Shown piece after piece: positions 41,962-51,692 of a DNA stretch of 64,000 nt. Within the stretch, counting starts at the first letter, position 1; each line of letters opens with the position of its first letter. The stretch spans positions 1,736,001 through 1,800,000 of the forward strand of contig OZ244836.1 in assembly GCA_965220645.1 (NCBI GenBank), given 5' to 3'. Source of the DNA: Aldehydirespirator sp965220645. GTDB lineage: Bacteria > Actinomycetota > Acidimicrobiia > Acidimicrobiales > Aldehydirespiratoraceae. The translations under genes and the position numbers were made by a program. A model generated the notes under the pieces. That model was not told the origin of the DNA, searched no databases, and saw only the letters and a program-made list of their open reading frames with translations.

Positions 41962-42480
41962 ATGTCAGGGAATGTCATGGCGATCATCGATCGCGTCCGC
42001 GCACTCGTAGCCCCGCTGGCGGAGGCCGCTTCGGTCGACCTGTACGACGTCGAGCACAACGGTGGAGTGGTTCGAGTCCTTGTGGACGCCGATGGTGGCA
42101 TCAGTCTCGATGCCATTGCTCGGCTGGCGCGCTCGATCAGCCGGGCTCTCGACGAGCAAGATCTCATTCCGGGCCGGTACACGCTGGAGGTCTCGAGCCC
42201 CGGCCTGGAGCGTCCGCTGCGCACCCCTGAGCATTTCCGTCGCGCCGCCGGGTCCGAGGTGAAGGTGAAGACCCAACCAGGCTTCGAGGGGCCCAGGCGG
42301 CTGACGGGGATCCTGGAAGGCGTTGCCGACGACGGCGTGGACCTGCGCGGCACCGACGGCGAGGTGTGTCGCATCGCCTATGAGCAGCTGGCGTCGGCCC
42401 GCACCGTGTTCGAGTGGGGCTCGGGCCCGCAACAACGACAACGGTCCCAACGACCCGACCATTGGGAGGCGAAGACATGA
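41962..42480 (+). CDS. rimP: Ribosome maturation factor RimP
   Basis: A 172-residue factor for 30S maturation. It has VRALVAPLAEAASVDLYDVE, the strand VVRVLVDADGGISLDAIARLAR and the conserved YTLEVSSPGLERPLRTPEHFRR. A C-terminal SH3-like domain follows, and a polar tail that runs into nusA. It starts at ATG 41962 or 41977; the stop overlaps the nusA ATG (ATGA). Confidence 0.94.
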   Translation: MSGNVMAIIDRVRALVAPLAEAASVDLYDVEHNGGVVRVLVDADGGISLDAIARLARSISRALDEQDLIPGRYTLEVSSPGLERPLRTPEHFRRAAGSEVKVKTQPGFEGPRRLTGILEGVADDGVDLRGTDGEVCRIAYEQLASARTVFEWGSGPQQRQRSQRPDHWEAKT

Positions 42481-43685
42481 ACTCGGAGATGCTGGAAGCG
42501 CTCCAGGCGATGGCGGCTGAGCGGGGGATCACTGTCGACGCCCTGTTCGCGGCCCTGGCCGACGCGTTGGAGTCCGCCTACAAGCGAATGCCCGACGCCA
42601 AGGAGTACGCCTGGGTGACGATCGATCCCTCCACCATGGAGTTCCGGGTGCTGGCCCAGGACTTGGACGAGGAGGGCAATCCGGTCGGCGAGGAGTACGA
42701 GGTGACGCCGGACAATTTCGGGCGCATCGCCGCACAGACCGCGCGCCAGGTCATGACCCAGCGCATCCGCGAGGCCGAGCGGGAGCTCAAGTACGAGGAG
42801 TACGCGGGCCGCGAGGGAGACATCGTGACCGGCATGATCCAGCAGACCGACGCGCGCTACACCCTGCTCGATCTGGGTCGAGTCGAGGCACTGCTGCCCC
42901 AGGCCGAGCAGGTCCCCTATGAGCGACCCGACTCCAACACCCGGCTCAAGGCCTACATCGTCGAGGTTCGCAAGACCGCCAAGGGGCCTCAGATCGTGGT
43001 CAGCAGAACCCACCCCGGCCTGGTGAAGCGGCTCTTCGAGCTGGAGGTCCCCGAGATCGCCGACGGGATCGTGGAGATCAAGGCCTGCGCCCGCGAACCG
43101 GGCCATCGCACCAAGATCGCGGTGTACTCGAACGACCCGAACGTTGATCCGGTGGGCGCGTGCGTGGGGGCCCGGGGAGCAAGGGTCCGCCAGGTCGTCA
43201 ACGAGTTGCGAGGCGAGAAGATCGACATCGTGCCGTTCAGCAACGAGCTTGAAGAGTTTGTGACCAAGGCGCTGTCACCGGCGAGGATCAAGGAGGTCCG
43301 CCCCAACGAGCTGACTGGCGACTGCGACGTGATCGTTCCCGATTATCAGCTGTCGCTCGCCATCGGCAAGGAGGGCCAGAACGCTCGCCTGGCCAGCCGG
43401 CTCACCGGCTGGGGAATAAACATCAAGAGCGAGTCCCAGCTGGCCGAAGAGGCGGCTTACGGCGACGTGGAGTGGGCCGAGGGAGAGTGGATCACCGACC
43501 CCGCGACGGGAGAGCAACTGTGGCGGCCGGCCGACGGCGGCGAGGCGGTCAGCGCGGAGGCCTGGGCGGCGGCTATGGCCCAGGAGCAGGCCGAGGACTC
43601 CGGCCGCGGGGAGGGCTCCGGTTCTGCCGGGGGTTCCGGTTCTGCCGAGGCCGAAGTTCCGACGAAGCAGGCGGAGAGCGGCTGA
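42477..43685 (+). CDS. nusA: Transcription termination/antitermination factor NusA
   Basis: A 402-residue NusA. The N-terminal RNA polymerase-binding domain (EMLEALQAMAAERGITVDALF, split) is followed by S1 (GDIVTGMIQQTDARYTLLDLG) and two KH domains (VGACVGARGARVRQVVNELRGEKID and LAIGKEGQNARLASRLTGWGINI, as separate motifs). The C-terminal tail is a short Gly/Ser/Glu-rich run (GSGSAGGSGSAEAE) in place of the acidic repeats of Proteobacteria. Its TGA overlaps the CTG from which ylxR seems to start. Confidence 0.95.
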   Translation: MNSEMLEALQAMAAERGITVDALFAALADALESAYKRMPDAKEYAWVTIDPSTMEFRVLAQDLDEEGNPVGEEYEVTPDNFGRIAAQTARQVMTQRIREAERELKYEEYAGREGDIVTGMIQQTDARYTLLDLGRVEALLPQAEQVPYERPDSNTRLKAYIVEVRKTAKGPQIVVSRTHPGLVKRLFELEVPEIADGIVEIKACAREPGHRTKIAVYSNDPNVDPVGACVGARGARVRQVVNELRGEKIDIVPFSNELEEFVTKALSPARIKEVRPNELTGDCDVIVPDYQLSLAIGKEGQNARLASRLTGWGINIKSESQLAEEAAYGDVEWAEGEWITDPATGEQLWRPADGGEAVSAEAWAAAMAQEQAEDSGRGEGSGSAGGSGSAEAEVPTKQAESG

Positions 43686-43969
43686 GCCCGGTCCGCACCT
43701 GTATCGGCTGCCGCACCCGCCGGCCGGGTGCGGAGCTGAGGCGTGTCCGCATGGATCCGAGCGGTGCTCTGGTTGTGGGGCCGGGTCCCGGCCGGGGCGC
43801 CTGGCTGTGCGCCGACATCGCCTGCTTCGAGTTGGCCAAACGCCGTCGGGCCTTCGCACGGGCTCTGCGGGCTGACGTAGAGCCGGGTGAGATCGCTAGG
43901 CTGCAACAAGCGTGGCCGTTGGACCCGGGGAACGCTCCCGGGCCGAGTGGCCGCGCCAATCCGTCCTGA
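43682..43969 (+). CDS. ylxR: YlxR family protein (DUF448)
   Basis: A 95-residue basic protein of the YlxR family, always found between nusA and infB; it is nucleoid- or RNase P-associated in some bacteria. The signature is PVRTCIGCRTRRPGAELRRV with two Cys pairs, then GRGAWLCADIACFELAKRRRAFARAL. No ATG, GTG or TTG lies in frame close to the family start. CTG at 43682, overlapping the nusA stop as CTGA and preceded by GGAGAG, is the most likely start, giving LSPVRTCIGC. It is followed by infB after 12 bases. Confidence 0.85.
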   Translation: MSPVRTCIGCRTRRPGAELRRVRMDPSGALVVGPGPGRGAWLCADIACFELAKRRRAFARALRADVEPGEIARLQQAWPLDPGNAPGPSGRANPS

Positions 43970-43981
43970 AGGAGGCACGCG

Positions 43982-46792
43982 TTGCCAGGCAAGATCCGCG
44001 TCCACGAGCTCGCCAAGGAGCTTGGGCTAACCAATCAGGAGACGCTTGATCTTTGCTTCGCGCTCAGCATCGGAGTCAAGTCACATTCCTCGAGCATCGT
44101 CGAGGCCCAAGCCGACCGGGTACGGCGGAGAGCAGAGCGCGACGGGCTGCTGAAACCTCCGCCCCCTCCGGAGCGCGTCGTAGTGGCGCAACCCGAACCC
44201 GAACCCGCCCAACCGGTGACCGCTAAGGCGGAAGCCAAAGCGCCGGTCGCGGTAGCCAAGAAGCTGGAGGCGGCAGCTCCCCGTCCCGAGCCTGTCGTAG
44301 CTCAGGAGCCCGCGGCCGAGCCCGCCAGAGACTCCAAGGGTCGCGCCGCAGCGGCGGCGAAGGCGCCCGCCGCCCGGGCCGCGCCGCCAGTCGAGCCGGA
44401 TTCGACGGCAGCGGCAGCCAGGACCGAGGTGGCCGAACCGGCCGCCGCGAAACCCAAGGTGACTATCTCTTCCAGCGGCAGCGTGGCTCCGGCCAAGCGA
44501 GTCCCAACAGAGCCGGTAGAGGAACCCCAGCCGGTCGCGAGTGAGCCGCCGCCGAAGCCGGCCGGCCGCAGAGTGCCGACCAGCGCACCTCCGCCCCGTC
44601 CCCTCAAGCCCGGAATCCCCCCTGTCTCACGGTCGGGCAAGCCGATTCCTCCTCCTCCTCCTCCTCGCCGCCTCCGGCCTCCTGCCCCGGGCGCCCATGG
44701 CCGCTCCGGTACGGCCGCATCGGAGCGGCGGCCGCCCGGCGGGGCCTCCCGCCCCGCGGGCTCGCGACCTCCGTCCGATCGACCGGCAGGCCCCCGCCGC
44801 GGCCCACCGGGAGGAGGCCCTCGTTCGGTTGGTGGGCCCCGGCCTGCCGCCCCTGGACCTCCCGGCCGCCCCGGGGGCAGGGGTGGTCCCGGTGGCGCTC
44901 AGCGACGTCCGCCCCGCCGCAAGAGCCGCAGGCGACGGGTGCGCGAGGAACTGCAGCCCATGGATGTCCCGACCTATACGCCCCGGCACGCCGCGGTGCC
45001 GGAGGGCGTGATCGTCGTGGAGCGGGCTTCGGCTGCCCAGGACTTCGGCCCCAAGGTCAATCGCACCGCCGCCGATGTGGTCCGCTTCCTGATGCAGCAC
45101 GGTGAGATGGTCACCGCCACCCAGTCGCTCAGTGACGAGATGATGGAGCTGTTCGCGGCGGAGATCGGCGCCGAGATCCGTCTCGTCGACCCCGGCGAAG
45201 AGCAGGAGGCCGAACTCCGCAAGCTCCTCGGGATCGGCGGTGACGATGACGAAAGCGTTGCTCCGCTGCGAGCTCCCGTGGTCACCGTCATGGGCCATGT
45301 CGACCACGGCAAGACGCTGCTGCTGGACCGCATCCGCGACACCAACGTGGTCGACGGCGAGGCCGGCGGGATCACCCAGCACATCGGTGCATATCAGGTG
45401 GAGCGCAATGACCGGCCGCTCACCTTCATCGACACGCCGGGACATGAGGCGTTCACGGCTATGCGGGCCCGAGGAGCGAGTGCCACCGACATCGTCGTGC
45501 TCGTCGTGGCCGCCGACGACGGCGTGATGCCCCAGACGATCGAGGCCATCAACCACGCCAAGGCCGCCGACGTTCCCATCGTGGTTGCGGTCAACAAGAT
45601 CGACCGTTCCAACGCGGATCCGCAGAGGACCGTGGCCGGAGTGGCCGAGCAGGGTCTGGTGCCGGAGGCCTGGGGCGGAGACACGATCTACTGCGAGGTG
45701 TCGGCTCTGACCGGCGACGGCATCGAGGACTTGCTTGATCAGATCCTGCTGGTGGCAGAAGTCGAAGACCTTCGGGCCTCGCCCGAGGGTCGATCGGGCG
45801 GAGTGGTGCTCGAGTCGAATCTCGACATCGGGCGGGGTCCAGTGGCCACCGTGCTGGTGCAGAGGGGCACGCTGCGCATTGGTGACCCGGTGGTTGCGGG
45901 CGCGTCCTGGGGCCGGGTCCGGGCCCTGCTCGACGACCAGGGCGAGAACGTCCATGAGGCTGTCCCTTCGACGCCGGTTCAGGTTCTTGGCTTGTCGGAG
46001 GTCGCCATCGCTGGCAATGCCTTCGCGGTTGCCCCGAACGAGAAGATCGCGGGGAGGGTGGCCGATACGCGCGAGCACTGGCAGCGCCTGTCGAGCCTCG
46101 GCCGCGACGCTCACGCTCTGTCCGGCGGGGCCAAGCTGGAGGATCTCTTCACTCGGATCCAGCGCGGCGAGACCGCCACTCTCAATGCCATCGTGAAGGC
46201 CGACGTCAATGGATCGCTGGAAGCCGTCATCGAGAGCCTCCGCAAGCTGGCGACCGGCGAAGTCCGCATCGCCGTCGTGCACCGTGGCGTGGGCGGCATC
46301 ACCGAGAACGACATCCAGCTTGCTTCGGCCTCCAACGCCACCATCATCGGGTTCAATGTCCGGCCCGATCGCAAGGCGCGCGAAGCCGCTGACGCCGAGA
46401 ACGTAGAGATCCGGACCTACGAGATCATCTACAAGCTGCTCGAGGACGTCTCGTCGGCCATGGTCGGGATGCTCGCCCCCGACATCGAGGAGATCGTGAC
46501 GGGCGACGCCGAGGTGCGGCAGGTCTTTCGCGTCCCCCGGGTGGGGGCGGTGGCCGGCTGCTACGTGCAGAACGGGACGATCAACAGGGGAGCGAAGGTG
46601 CGGTTCCTGCGCGAGGGGGCGATCATCTGGAAGGGAACCATCACGTCGCTCAAGCGCTTTACCGACGATGTCCGCGAGGTTCAATCCGGATTCGAGTGCG
46701 GCATAGGTTTGAGCAACTTCCAGGACCTCAAGGCGGGCGACATCATCGAGACCTTCGAAGAGCGCGAGGTGGCCCGAACCCTCGAGGGCTGA
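43982..46792 (+). CDS. infB: Translation initiation factor IF-2
   Basis: A 936-residue IF-2. The N-domain (IRVHELAKELGLTNQETLDLC) leads into a ~270-residue Pro/Ala/Arg/Gly-rich linker, then the KSRRRRVREE stretch. The GTPase domain has G1 GHVDHGKT, G3 DTPGHEAF and G4 NKID. Domains II and III and the fMet-tRNA-binding C2 domain end at NFQDLKAGDIIETFEEREV. TTG 43982 has the strong ribosome site AAGGAGG 6 bases upstream. Confidence 0.96.
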   Translation: MPGKIRVHELAKELGLTNQETLDLCFALSIGVKSHSSSIVEAQADRVRRRAERDGLLKPPPPPERVVVAQPEPEPAQPVTAKAEAKAPVAVAKKLEAAAPRPEPVVAQEPAAEPARDSKGRAAAAAKAPAARAAPPVEPDSTAAAARTEVAEPAAAKPKVTISSSGSVAPAKRVPTEPVEEPQPVASEPPPKPAGRRVPTSAPPPRPLKPGIPPVSRSGKPIPPPPPPRRLRPPAPGAHGRSGTAASERRPPGGASRPAGSRPPSDRPAGPRRGPPGGGPRSVGGPRPAAPGPPGRPGGRGGPGGAQRRPPRRKSRRRRVREELQPMDVPTYTPRHAAVPEGVIVVERASAAQDFGPKVNRTAADVVRFLMQHGEMVTATQSLSDEMMELFAAEIGAEIRLVDPGEEQEAELRKLLGIGGDDDESVAPLRAPVVTVMGHVDHGKTLLLDRIRDTNVVDGEAGGITQHIGAYQVERNDRPLTFIDTPGHEAFTAMRARGASATDIVVLVVAADDGVMPQTIEAINHAKAADVPIVVAVNKIDRSNADPQRTVAGVAEQGLVPEAWGGDTIYCEVSALTGDGIEDLLDQILLVAEVEDLRASPEGRSGGVVLESNLDIGRGPVATVLVQRGTLRIGDPVVAGASWGRVRALLDDQGENVHEAVPSTPVQVLGLSEVAIAGNAFAVAPNEKIAGRVADTREHWQRLSSLGRDAHALSGGAKLEDLFTRIQRGETATLNAIVKADVNGSLEAVIESLRKLATGEVRIAVVHRGVGGITENDIQLASASNATIIGFNVRPDRKAREAADAENVEIRTYEIIYKLLEDVSSAMVGMLAPDIEEIVTGDAEVRQVFRVPRVGAVAGCYVQNGTINRGAKVRFLREGAIIWKGTITSLKRFTDDVREVQSGFECGIGLSNFQDLKAGDIIETFEEREVARTLEG

Positions 46793-46819
46793 AGGTCAGC
46801 ACCCTTCCCGAGACATTCG

Positions 46820-47218
46820 ATGAAACGACGAGCGAAACGCTTTCAGCCCGACCATCGGGCCGGCCACCGCACCGCCCGGGTGGGCGAGCTCATCAGGCGC
46901 ATAGTCGCGGAGTCGATGGAGCAACTGGACGATGAGCGGTTGGCCATGGTCTCGGTCACGGGCGTGGACGTGGACCGGGACCTGCACCGAGCAGTGGTGT
47001 GGTTCACATCGTTGGGCGACACCGACGAGGGCGACGCCGACATAGCCGAGGTCTTCGAGGAGCATGCCAGCCACTTGCGACGAACCGTCGGGGACCAGAC
47101 CCGGCTGCGGCGCACGCCGGAGCTGGTGTTCCGTCCCGACACCGTGCTGCGTTCGGCCGAGCGCATCGAGAGGCTGCTCGACGGCATGGATGGCGCCGCG
47201 GATCCCGAGAGCTGGTAG
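46820..47218 (+). CDS. rbfA: Ribosome-binding factor A
   Basis: A 132-residue KH-fold protein that helps mature the 30S subunit. It shows RTARVGELIRRIVAESMEQL, VSVTGVDVDRDLHRAVVWF and the C-terminal PELVFRPDTVLRSAERIERLL. Its stop overlaps the truB GTG by one base. Confidence 0.94.
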   Translation: MKRRAKRFQPDHRAGHRTARVGELIRRIVAESMEQLDDERLAMVSVTGVDVDRDLHRAVVWFTSLGDTDEGDADIAEVFEEHASHLRRTVGDQTRLRRTPELVFRPDTVLRSAERIERLLDGMDGAADPESW

Positions 47219-48081
47219 TGCCCGACGGCATCGCGGTCATCGACAAGCCCGCAGGATGGACCAGCCACGATGTGGTGGCCAAGGCAAGGGGGGTGCTGGG
47301 CACCCGGAAGGTGGGGCACAGCGGAACCCTCGATCCCGACGCCACCGGTGTGCTGGTGCTCGGCGTGGGCCGGGCTACTCGGCTGCTGCGGTACCTGACC
47401 GAACTTCCCAAGAGCTACGAGGCTGAGATCGTGCTCGGGGTCGAGACCCACACCCTCGACTCGACGGGACGGGTGACGGCCCGTCACGACATGGCTGAGG
47501 TCAGCGCGGAGCAGGCCCGCCAGGCTGCCGCAGCCCTGACCGGCGACATCCTCCAGGTTCCGCCCATGGTCTCGGCGGTGAAGGTGGGAGGGCGCAGGCT
47601 TCACGCTCTCGCTCGTGCCGGTATCGAAGTGGAGCGCGAGGCCCGTCCGGTGACCGTCCATCGGTTCGATGTCTGGCCCGTGGCGGGTGTGGAGGCAGTG
47701 CTGCGAGCAGTGGTCGAGTGCTCCTCGGGGACCTACGTGAGGACGCTCGCCGCCGACCTCGGTCGGGCCCTCGGCGGAGGCGCTCACCTGCGAAACCTCC
47801 GACGCACAGCCGTGGGCAGCTTCGGGCTCGCCTCCGCCCGCCCGGTGGAGTCTGCCGAGGTCCTGCCGATGGCGCAGGCCGTCAAACACTTGACCGGGGT
47901 GCGGGTGAATCCGGCGGTGACGGCCGAGGTGGCCCACGGCCGGGTGCTGGATCTCGACCGCCTCGGCGCTGAGGGAGCCGGTCCGTGGGCGGTGTACGAT
48001 CCCGACGGCGGGCTGCTCGCGGTGTACGAGCGGTTCGGCGAGGGCGCGAAGCCGGCCGTAGTTGTGGCGGGTGTGAGGTAG
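47218..48081 (+). CDS. truB: tRNA pseudouridine(55) synthase
   Basis: A 287-residue TruB. The catalytic Asp is in GTLDPDATGVLVLGVG; GIAVIDKPAGWTSHDVV, YEAEIVLGVETHTLDSTG, the arginine-bearing SSGTYVRTLAADLG and a C-terminal PUA-like part are present. The GTG at 47218 overlaps the rbfA stop, so the two are coupled. The usual operon neighbour rpsO is absent downstream. Confidence 0.95.
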   Translation: MPDGIAVIDKPAGWTSHDVVAKARGVLGTRKVGHSGTLDPDATGVLVLGVGRATRLLRYLTELPKSYEAEIVLGVETHTLDSTGRVTARHDMAEVSAEQARQAAAALTGDILQVPPMVSAVKVGGRRLHALARAGIEVEREARPVTVHRFDVWPVAGVEAVLRAVVECSSGTYVRTLAADLGRALGGGAHLRNLRRTAVGSFGLASARPVESAEVLPMAQAVKHLTGVRVNPAVTAEVAHGRVLDLDRLGAEGAGPWAVYDPDGGLLAVYERFGEGAKPAVVVAGVR

Positions 48082-48155
48082 GGGACCGGCCTCGGTAGCC
48101 TCCCAGGTACCGGCCCCGGGGTCCGGAACCGTCACTATCCGCGCTGGAGGCGTCT

Positions 48156-49103
48156 GTGGAACTGCTGCACGATCGGCGCGATCAGCTCCCCCCGATGGTG
48201 TCCGTCGCGGCCGCGATAGGCGTCTTCGATGGGGTGCACCTCGGCCATCAGGAGGTGCTCACCCAGGTGCGGAAGACCGCGGAGCTCCTAGGGGTGGCGT
48301 CTGCGGTCGTCACGTTCGACACCCACCCGGCGTACGTGGTGCGTCCGGAGAATGCGCCGAAGCTGCTCACGACTCTCGAGCAGAAGCTGGAACTGCTCGA
48401 GGCTCAGGGACTCGACTACGGCTACGTGATCGAGTTCGACGAGGCACGGGCCGGCACCCGGCCCGAGGAGTTCGTGGAGCAGGTCTTCCTTGACGCTCTC
48501 CACGCCCGGGCCGTGGTGGTGGGGAAGGACTTCCACTTCGGCAAGGGCCGCACCGGCAACGTCGCCGAACTTCAGCGCCTGGGCCGCCAGTGGGACTTCG
48601 AGGTGGTCCCTCTGAGACTCATCCGCCACCGCAGCGACGCCCGGGAGCCGGTGTCGTCCACCACGGTGCGCAGGGCACTGGCCGGCGGAGATGTGTCTAA
48701 GGCCGCGGCCATGCTGGGTCGCTACTACGAGGTGCGCGGCACAGTTGTTCCCGGCGACCGGCGGGGGGTAACGGTCGGGTTCCCCACTGCCAACGTGCCG
48801 GTTCCGAAGTTCATGGCCTGGCCTGCCGACGCGGTCTACGCGGGATGGTGCACGCTGCCGGATGGCAGTCGCCGGGGCTGCGCCATCAACATCGGTCGCC
48901 GTCCGACCTTCTACGAGCACGCCCAGCAGTCTTTGTTGGAGGCCCATGTGATCGACTTCGAGGGCGACCTGTACGGATGCGAGGTGCGGGTGGAGTTCGT
49001 CGACTTCCTGAGGAGCGAGCGCAAGTTCGAGGGATTGGAGCAGCTCTCCGAGCAGCTCGCCGTCGATGTCGCCAACGCGCGGAAGCGACTCGGCCTGGCC
49101 TAG
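48156..49103 (+). CDS. ribF: Bifunctional riboflavin kinase/FAD synthetase
   Basis: A 315-residue enzyme that makes FMN and FAD from riboflavin. The N-terminal nucleotidyltransferase half has GVFDGVHLGHQEVL, FDTHP and VVGKDFHFGKGRTGN with REPVSSTTVRRALAGGDV. The C-terminal flavokinase half has GDRRGVTVGFPTANV and INIGRRPTFYE. GGAGG lies 9 bases before the GTG at 48156. Last gene of the rimP operon. Confidence 0.95.
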   Translation: MELLHDRRDQLPPMVSVAAAIGVFDGVHLGHQEVLTQVRKTAELLGVASAVVTFDTHPAYVVRPENAPKLLTTLEQKLELLEAQGLDYGYVIEFDEARAGTRPEEFVEQVFLDALHARAVVVGKDFHFGKGRTGNVAELQRLGRQWDFEVVPLRLIRHRSDAREPVSSTTVRRALAGGDVSKAAAMLGRYYEVRGTVVPGDRRGVTVGFPTANVPVPKFMAWPADAVYAGWCTLPDGSRRGCAINIGRRPTFYEHAQQSLLEAHVIDFEGDLYGCEVRVEFVDFLRSERKFEGLEQLSEQLAVDVANARKRLGLA

Positions 49104-49121
49104 ACAACCCGATACCGAATC

Positions 49122-51662
49122 TCAGAGACTCAGCACTGCGGCCGCGAGGCGAGCGGACTCCCGAGCCCGCAGAGCGACGTTGATGTCGAGGCGCTCCAGG
49201 TGCTGGGCAACCTGCTTCGCACCCTGGGGCAACGGGTGGTCGGCCATGAAGGCATGCACCTGGGCGGCCAACTCGGCTTGGTCCAGCGCAGTCACGCCCT
49301 CCAGCATCCGGGCTACCGAGTAATTGCTCGGGAAGATCCCGAGAAGACGGTCCCAATGCCCGGCCAGGAAGTCCCAAGTCTCGGGTCCGCAGACGCGGTT
49401 GAGGAGGGCGCGCCGAACCAGGTAGGGGCCGTCCTGGGTGCGGACCGATCCGTCGAGGGTGCCCTCCAGGATCGTGCGCACGAGGCCCGGGTCACCGAAG
49501 TCGGCCAGGGCGGCGAGATGACGCTGCTCGGTCTGGGGATCCGGGGCCGTTTCGAATCGCTGCCGGAACCGAGCGAAGTCTTCGGCGTCCCCGTGGGCCG
49601 CCACGACGCTCAGGGCCGCCGCCGCGAGTGTGGGATCAGGGTGGTCGAGCCTCTGCCGGCACGCCGTGATCGTGGCGGCGTGATCGGCGACCGCGCCGCG
49701 CAGCCTGATGAGCGTTGCCCGCAGTTCACCGGTTCGCTCGTCCTCGCCGCCGGCGGGCGGATCCAGCCCGACCTCGGCCGCGGCGGCGTCGGAGGAGGCC
49801 ACGACGAGTTCGCAGAAGCGCTGGGCCGCGTCGGCGTCCAGCAGCCTGCGCAGGTGGGCCAGGGTGCCTGCGATTGCCTGCCACACCGTGAGGTCGCGCT
49901 CGTCGATGAAGCCTTGCAGCACGAAGCCACAGAAGGCCGGCGCGTCGAGGCTGCCGGCCAGAGTCGCGGCCCAGGCATCATCGACGAGGCCGTGACGCTC
50001 CTCGCCGGTTCGGTCGCCGGGTCCCGCCGACGCGACGGCCGCAAGCGTGTCGGTGCTCGGGGCGTCGCGATAGAAGCCCGATGCGCCGCTGTTCACCGTG
50101 ACCGGGTCGCCGGCGGCGACGGTGAGGATTCGGCGGGGCTGGTCGAGCAGAAGCCGCAGGTCGCTCCGGTCGCCCGCATGACTCTCAATCCGCAGGCGCA
50201 ACGGGACCGCCCAGCAGCGCTCGTCTGCTTGCCGGGGGTCGAGGGTGAAATGGCGCTGGGACAGGCTGACGCCGTGGTCGGTGGCGGTGGCGGCCACCGC
50301 CGGATACCCGCCCTGGTATATCCAGCCCTCCATGATCTGACGCACGGGCTGGCCCGACGCGTCGGCCAACGAGTTCCACAGGTCCTCGGTGACCGTGTTG
50401 GCGTAGGCGTGTCGTCGCAGGTACAGGCGCACCCCGGCCCGGAACGTCTCGGGGCCGAGGTACTGCTCCAGCATGCGCACCAGGGCCGCGCCCTTCTCGT
50501 AGGTGATCACGTCGAACATGTCCTCGGCCTCGGCGGGGGAGTGCACCGGGTATTCCACCGACCTGGTGCTGCCTAGGGCGTCGGTGGACAGGGCCGAGGC
50601 TCGGCTGTGGCAGAACGTCGACCACACCTGCCAGTCGGGCCGGTAGGCGTCGGTGCATGCTGTCTCCATGAACGTGGCGAAGGCCTCGTTCAGCCAGATG
50701 CCCTCCCACCAGGCCATGGTCACGAGATCGCCGAACCACATGTGGGCCAGCTCATGGTTGATCACCTGGGCCACCCGCTGCAGCTCGGGCTGGCTCGCCG
50801 CGCCGGGATCCACCAGCAGCAGCACCTCCCGGAAGGTCACGCAGCCGAGGTTCTCCATGGCGCCGAACGCGAAGTCGGGGATGGCTACCAGGTCCAGCTT
50901 GTCCGACGGATAGGGCAGTCCGTAGTAGTCGGCGTACCACTCCAGCGCGTGGGCCGCGACATCCAGGGCGAAGGCGGTCTGGTCGCCGCGGCCGGGTCGA
51001 TGGACCACGCGCACGGGCACGCCGCCGCAGTCGATCGCCTCCGTGACCTCGAGCGGGCCCACCACGAAGGCCACCAGGTATGTGGACATCACCATGGTGG
51101 GGGCGAAGCTGACCCGTACCCGGCCGTCCTCCATCGGTTCGCGACCCGTCTCGGCCGTATTGGACACCGCCAGCAGACCCTCGTCCACTGTCAAGGCGGT
51201 CGCGAAGCTGGCCTTGAGGGCCGGCTCGTCGAAGCAGGGGAAGGCCCGGCGGGCGTCGGTGGACTCGAACTGGGTCGTGGCAAGGGTGTGGGTGGCACCG
51301 GTGTCGTCGCTGTAGGTGGAGCGGTAGAAGCCGTGCAACTGATCGTTGAGCACTCCGTTGAAGGCGATGTCGAGCCGGGCCGGTCCCGCCGTGAACTGGT
51401 CGGGTTCATCGCGCCGGGTAAGCGTCAGGCGCTCGGACTCCGCATCGAGCCGGCCATCGAGCTCGACGGTCTCACCGGCTGCGGTGACGAACTGTGCGCG
51501 GACGATGCTCAGTTCGGCTGCGTTGAGCGTGATCGAGTCCAGCGGCTCTGTGACATCGACATCGATGGCGACGGTTCCCGCGAAGGTGGCAGCCTCCAGG
51601 TCGGGCGACAACTCGATGGCATAGTGCCGGGGAACAACGCCAGCCGGCAGTCTCGGACTCAT
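49122..51662 (-). CDS. M1 family aminopeptidase (aminopeptidase N)
   Basis: An 846-residue zinc aminopeptidase. Catalytic parts are complete: the GAMEN exopeptidase motif (FAFGAMENLGCVTF), the zinc motif HELAHMWFGD with the distant Glu in WLNEAFATF, and the tyrosine region VITYEKGAALVRML. An ERAP1-like helical C-domain spans ~530-846. There is no signal peptide, so it should act in the cytoplasm. It starts 30 bases after the amidohydrolase stop on the same strand, which suggests an operon with it and the binding protein gene. Confidence 0.94.
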   Translation of the reverse strand: MSPRLPAGVVPRHYAIELSPDLEAATFAGTVAIDVDVTEPLDSITLNAAELSIVRAQFVTAAGETVELDGRLDAESERLTLTRRDEPDQFTAGPARLDIAFNGVLNDQLHGFYRSTYSDDTGATHTLATTQFESTDARRAFPCFDEPALKASFATALTVDEGLLAVSNTAETGREPMEDGRVRVSFAPTMVMSTYLVAFVVGPLEVTEAIDCGGVPVRVVHRPGRGDQTAFALDVAAHALEWYADYYGLPYPSDKLDLVAIPDFAFGAMENLGCVTFREVLLLVDPGAASQPELQRVAQVINHELAHMWFGDLVTMAWWEGIWLNEAFATFMETACTDAYRPDWQVWSTFCHSRASALSTDALGSTRSVEYPVHSPAEAEDMFDVITYEKGAALVRMLEQYLGPETFRAGVRLYLRRHAYANTVTEDLWNSLADASGQPVRQIMEGWIYQGGYPAVAATATDHGVSLSQRHFTLDPRQADERCWAVPLRLRIESHAGDRSDLRLLLDQPRRILTVAAGDPVTVNSGASGFYRDAPSTDTLAAVASAGPGDRTGEERHGLVDDAWAATLAGSLDAPAFCGFVLQGFIDERDLTVWQAIAGTLAHLRRLLDADAAQRFCELVVASSDAAAAEVGLDPPAGGEDERTGELRATLIRLRGAVADHAATITACRQRLDHPDPTLAAAALSVVAAHGDAEDFARFRQRFETAPDPQTEQRHLAALADFGDPGLVRTILEGTLDGSVRTQDGPYLVRRALLNRVCGPETWDFLAGHWDRLLGIFPSNYSVARMLEGVTALDQAELAAQVHAFMADHPLPQGAKQVAQHLERLDINVALRARESARLAAAVLSL

Positions 51663-51692
51663 GGTCCGACGGTACCCGCGACGGCGGCGGGG

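Noticed and set aside
44627..46684. 685-residue open frame antisense to infB
   Set aside because: It is rich in Arg, His, Gly and Asp with no domain, signal or start site. infB on the plus strand is unmistakable.
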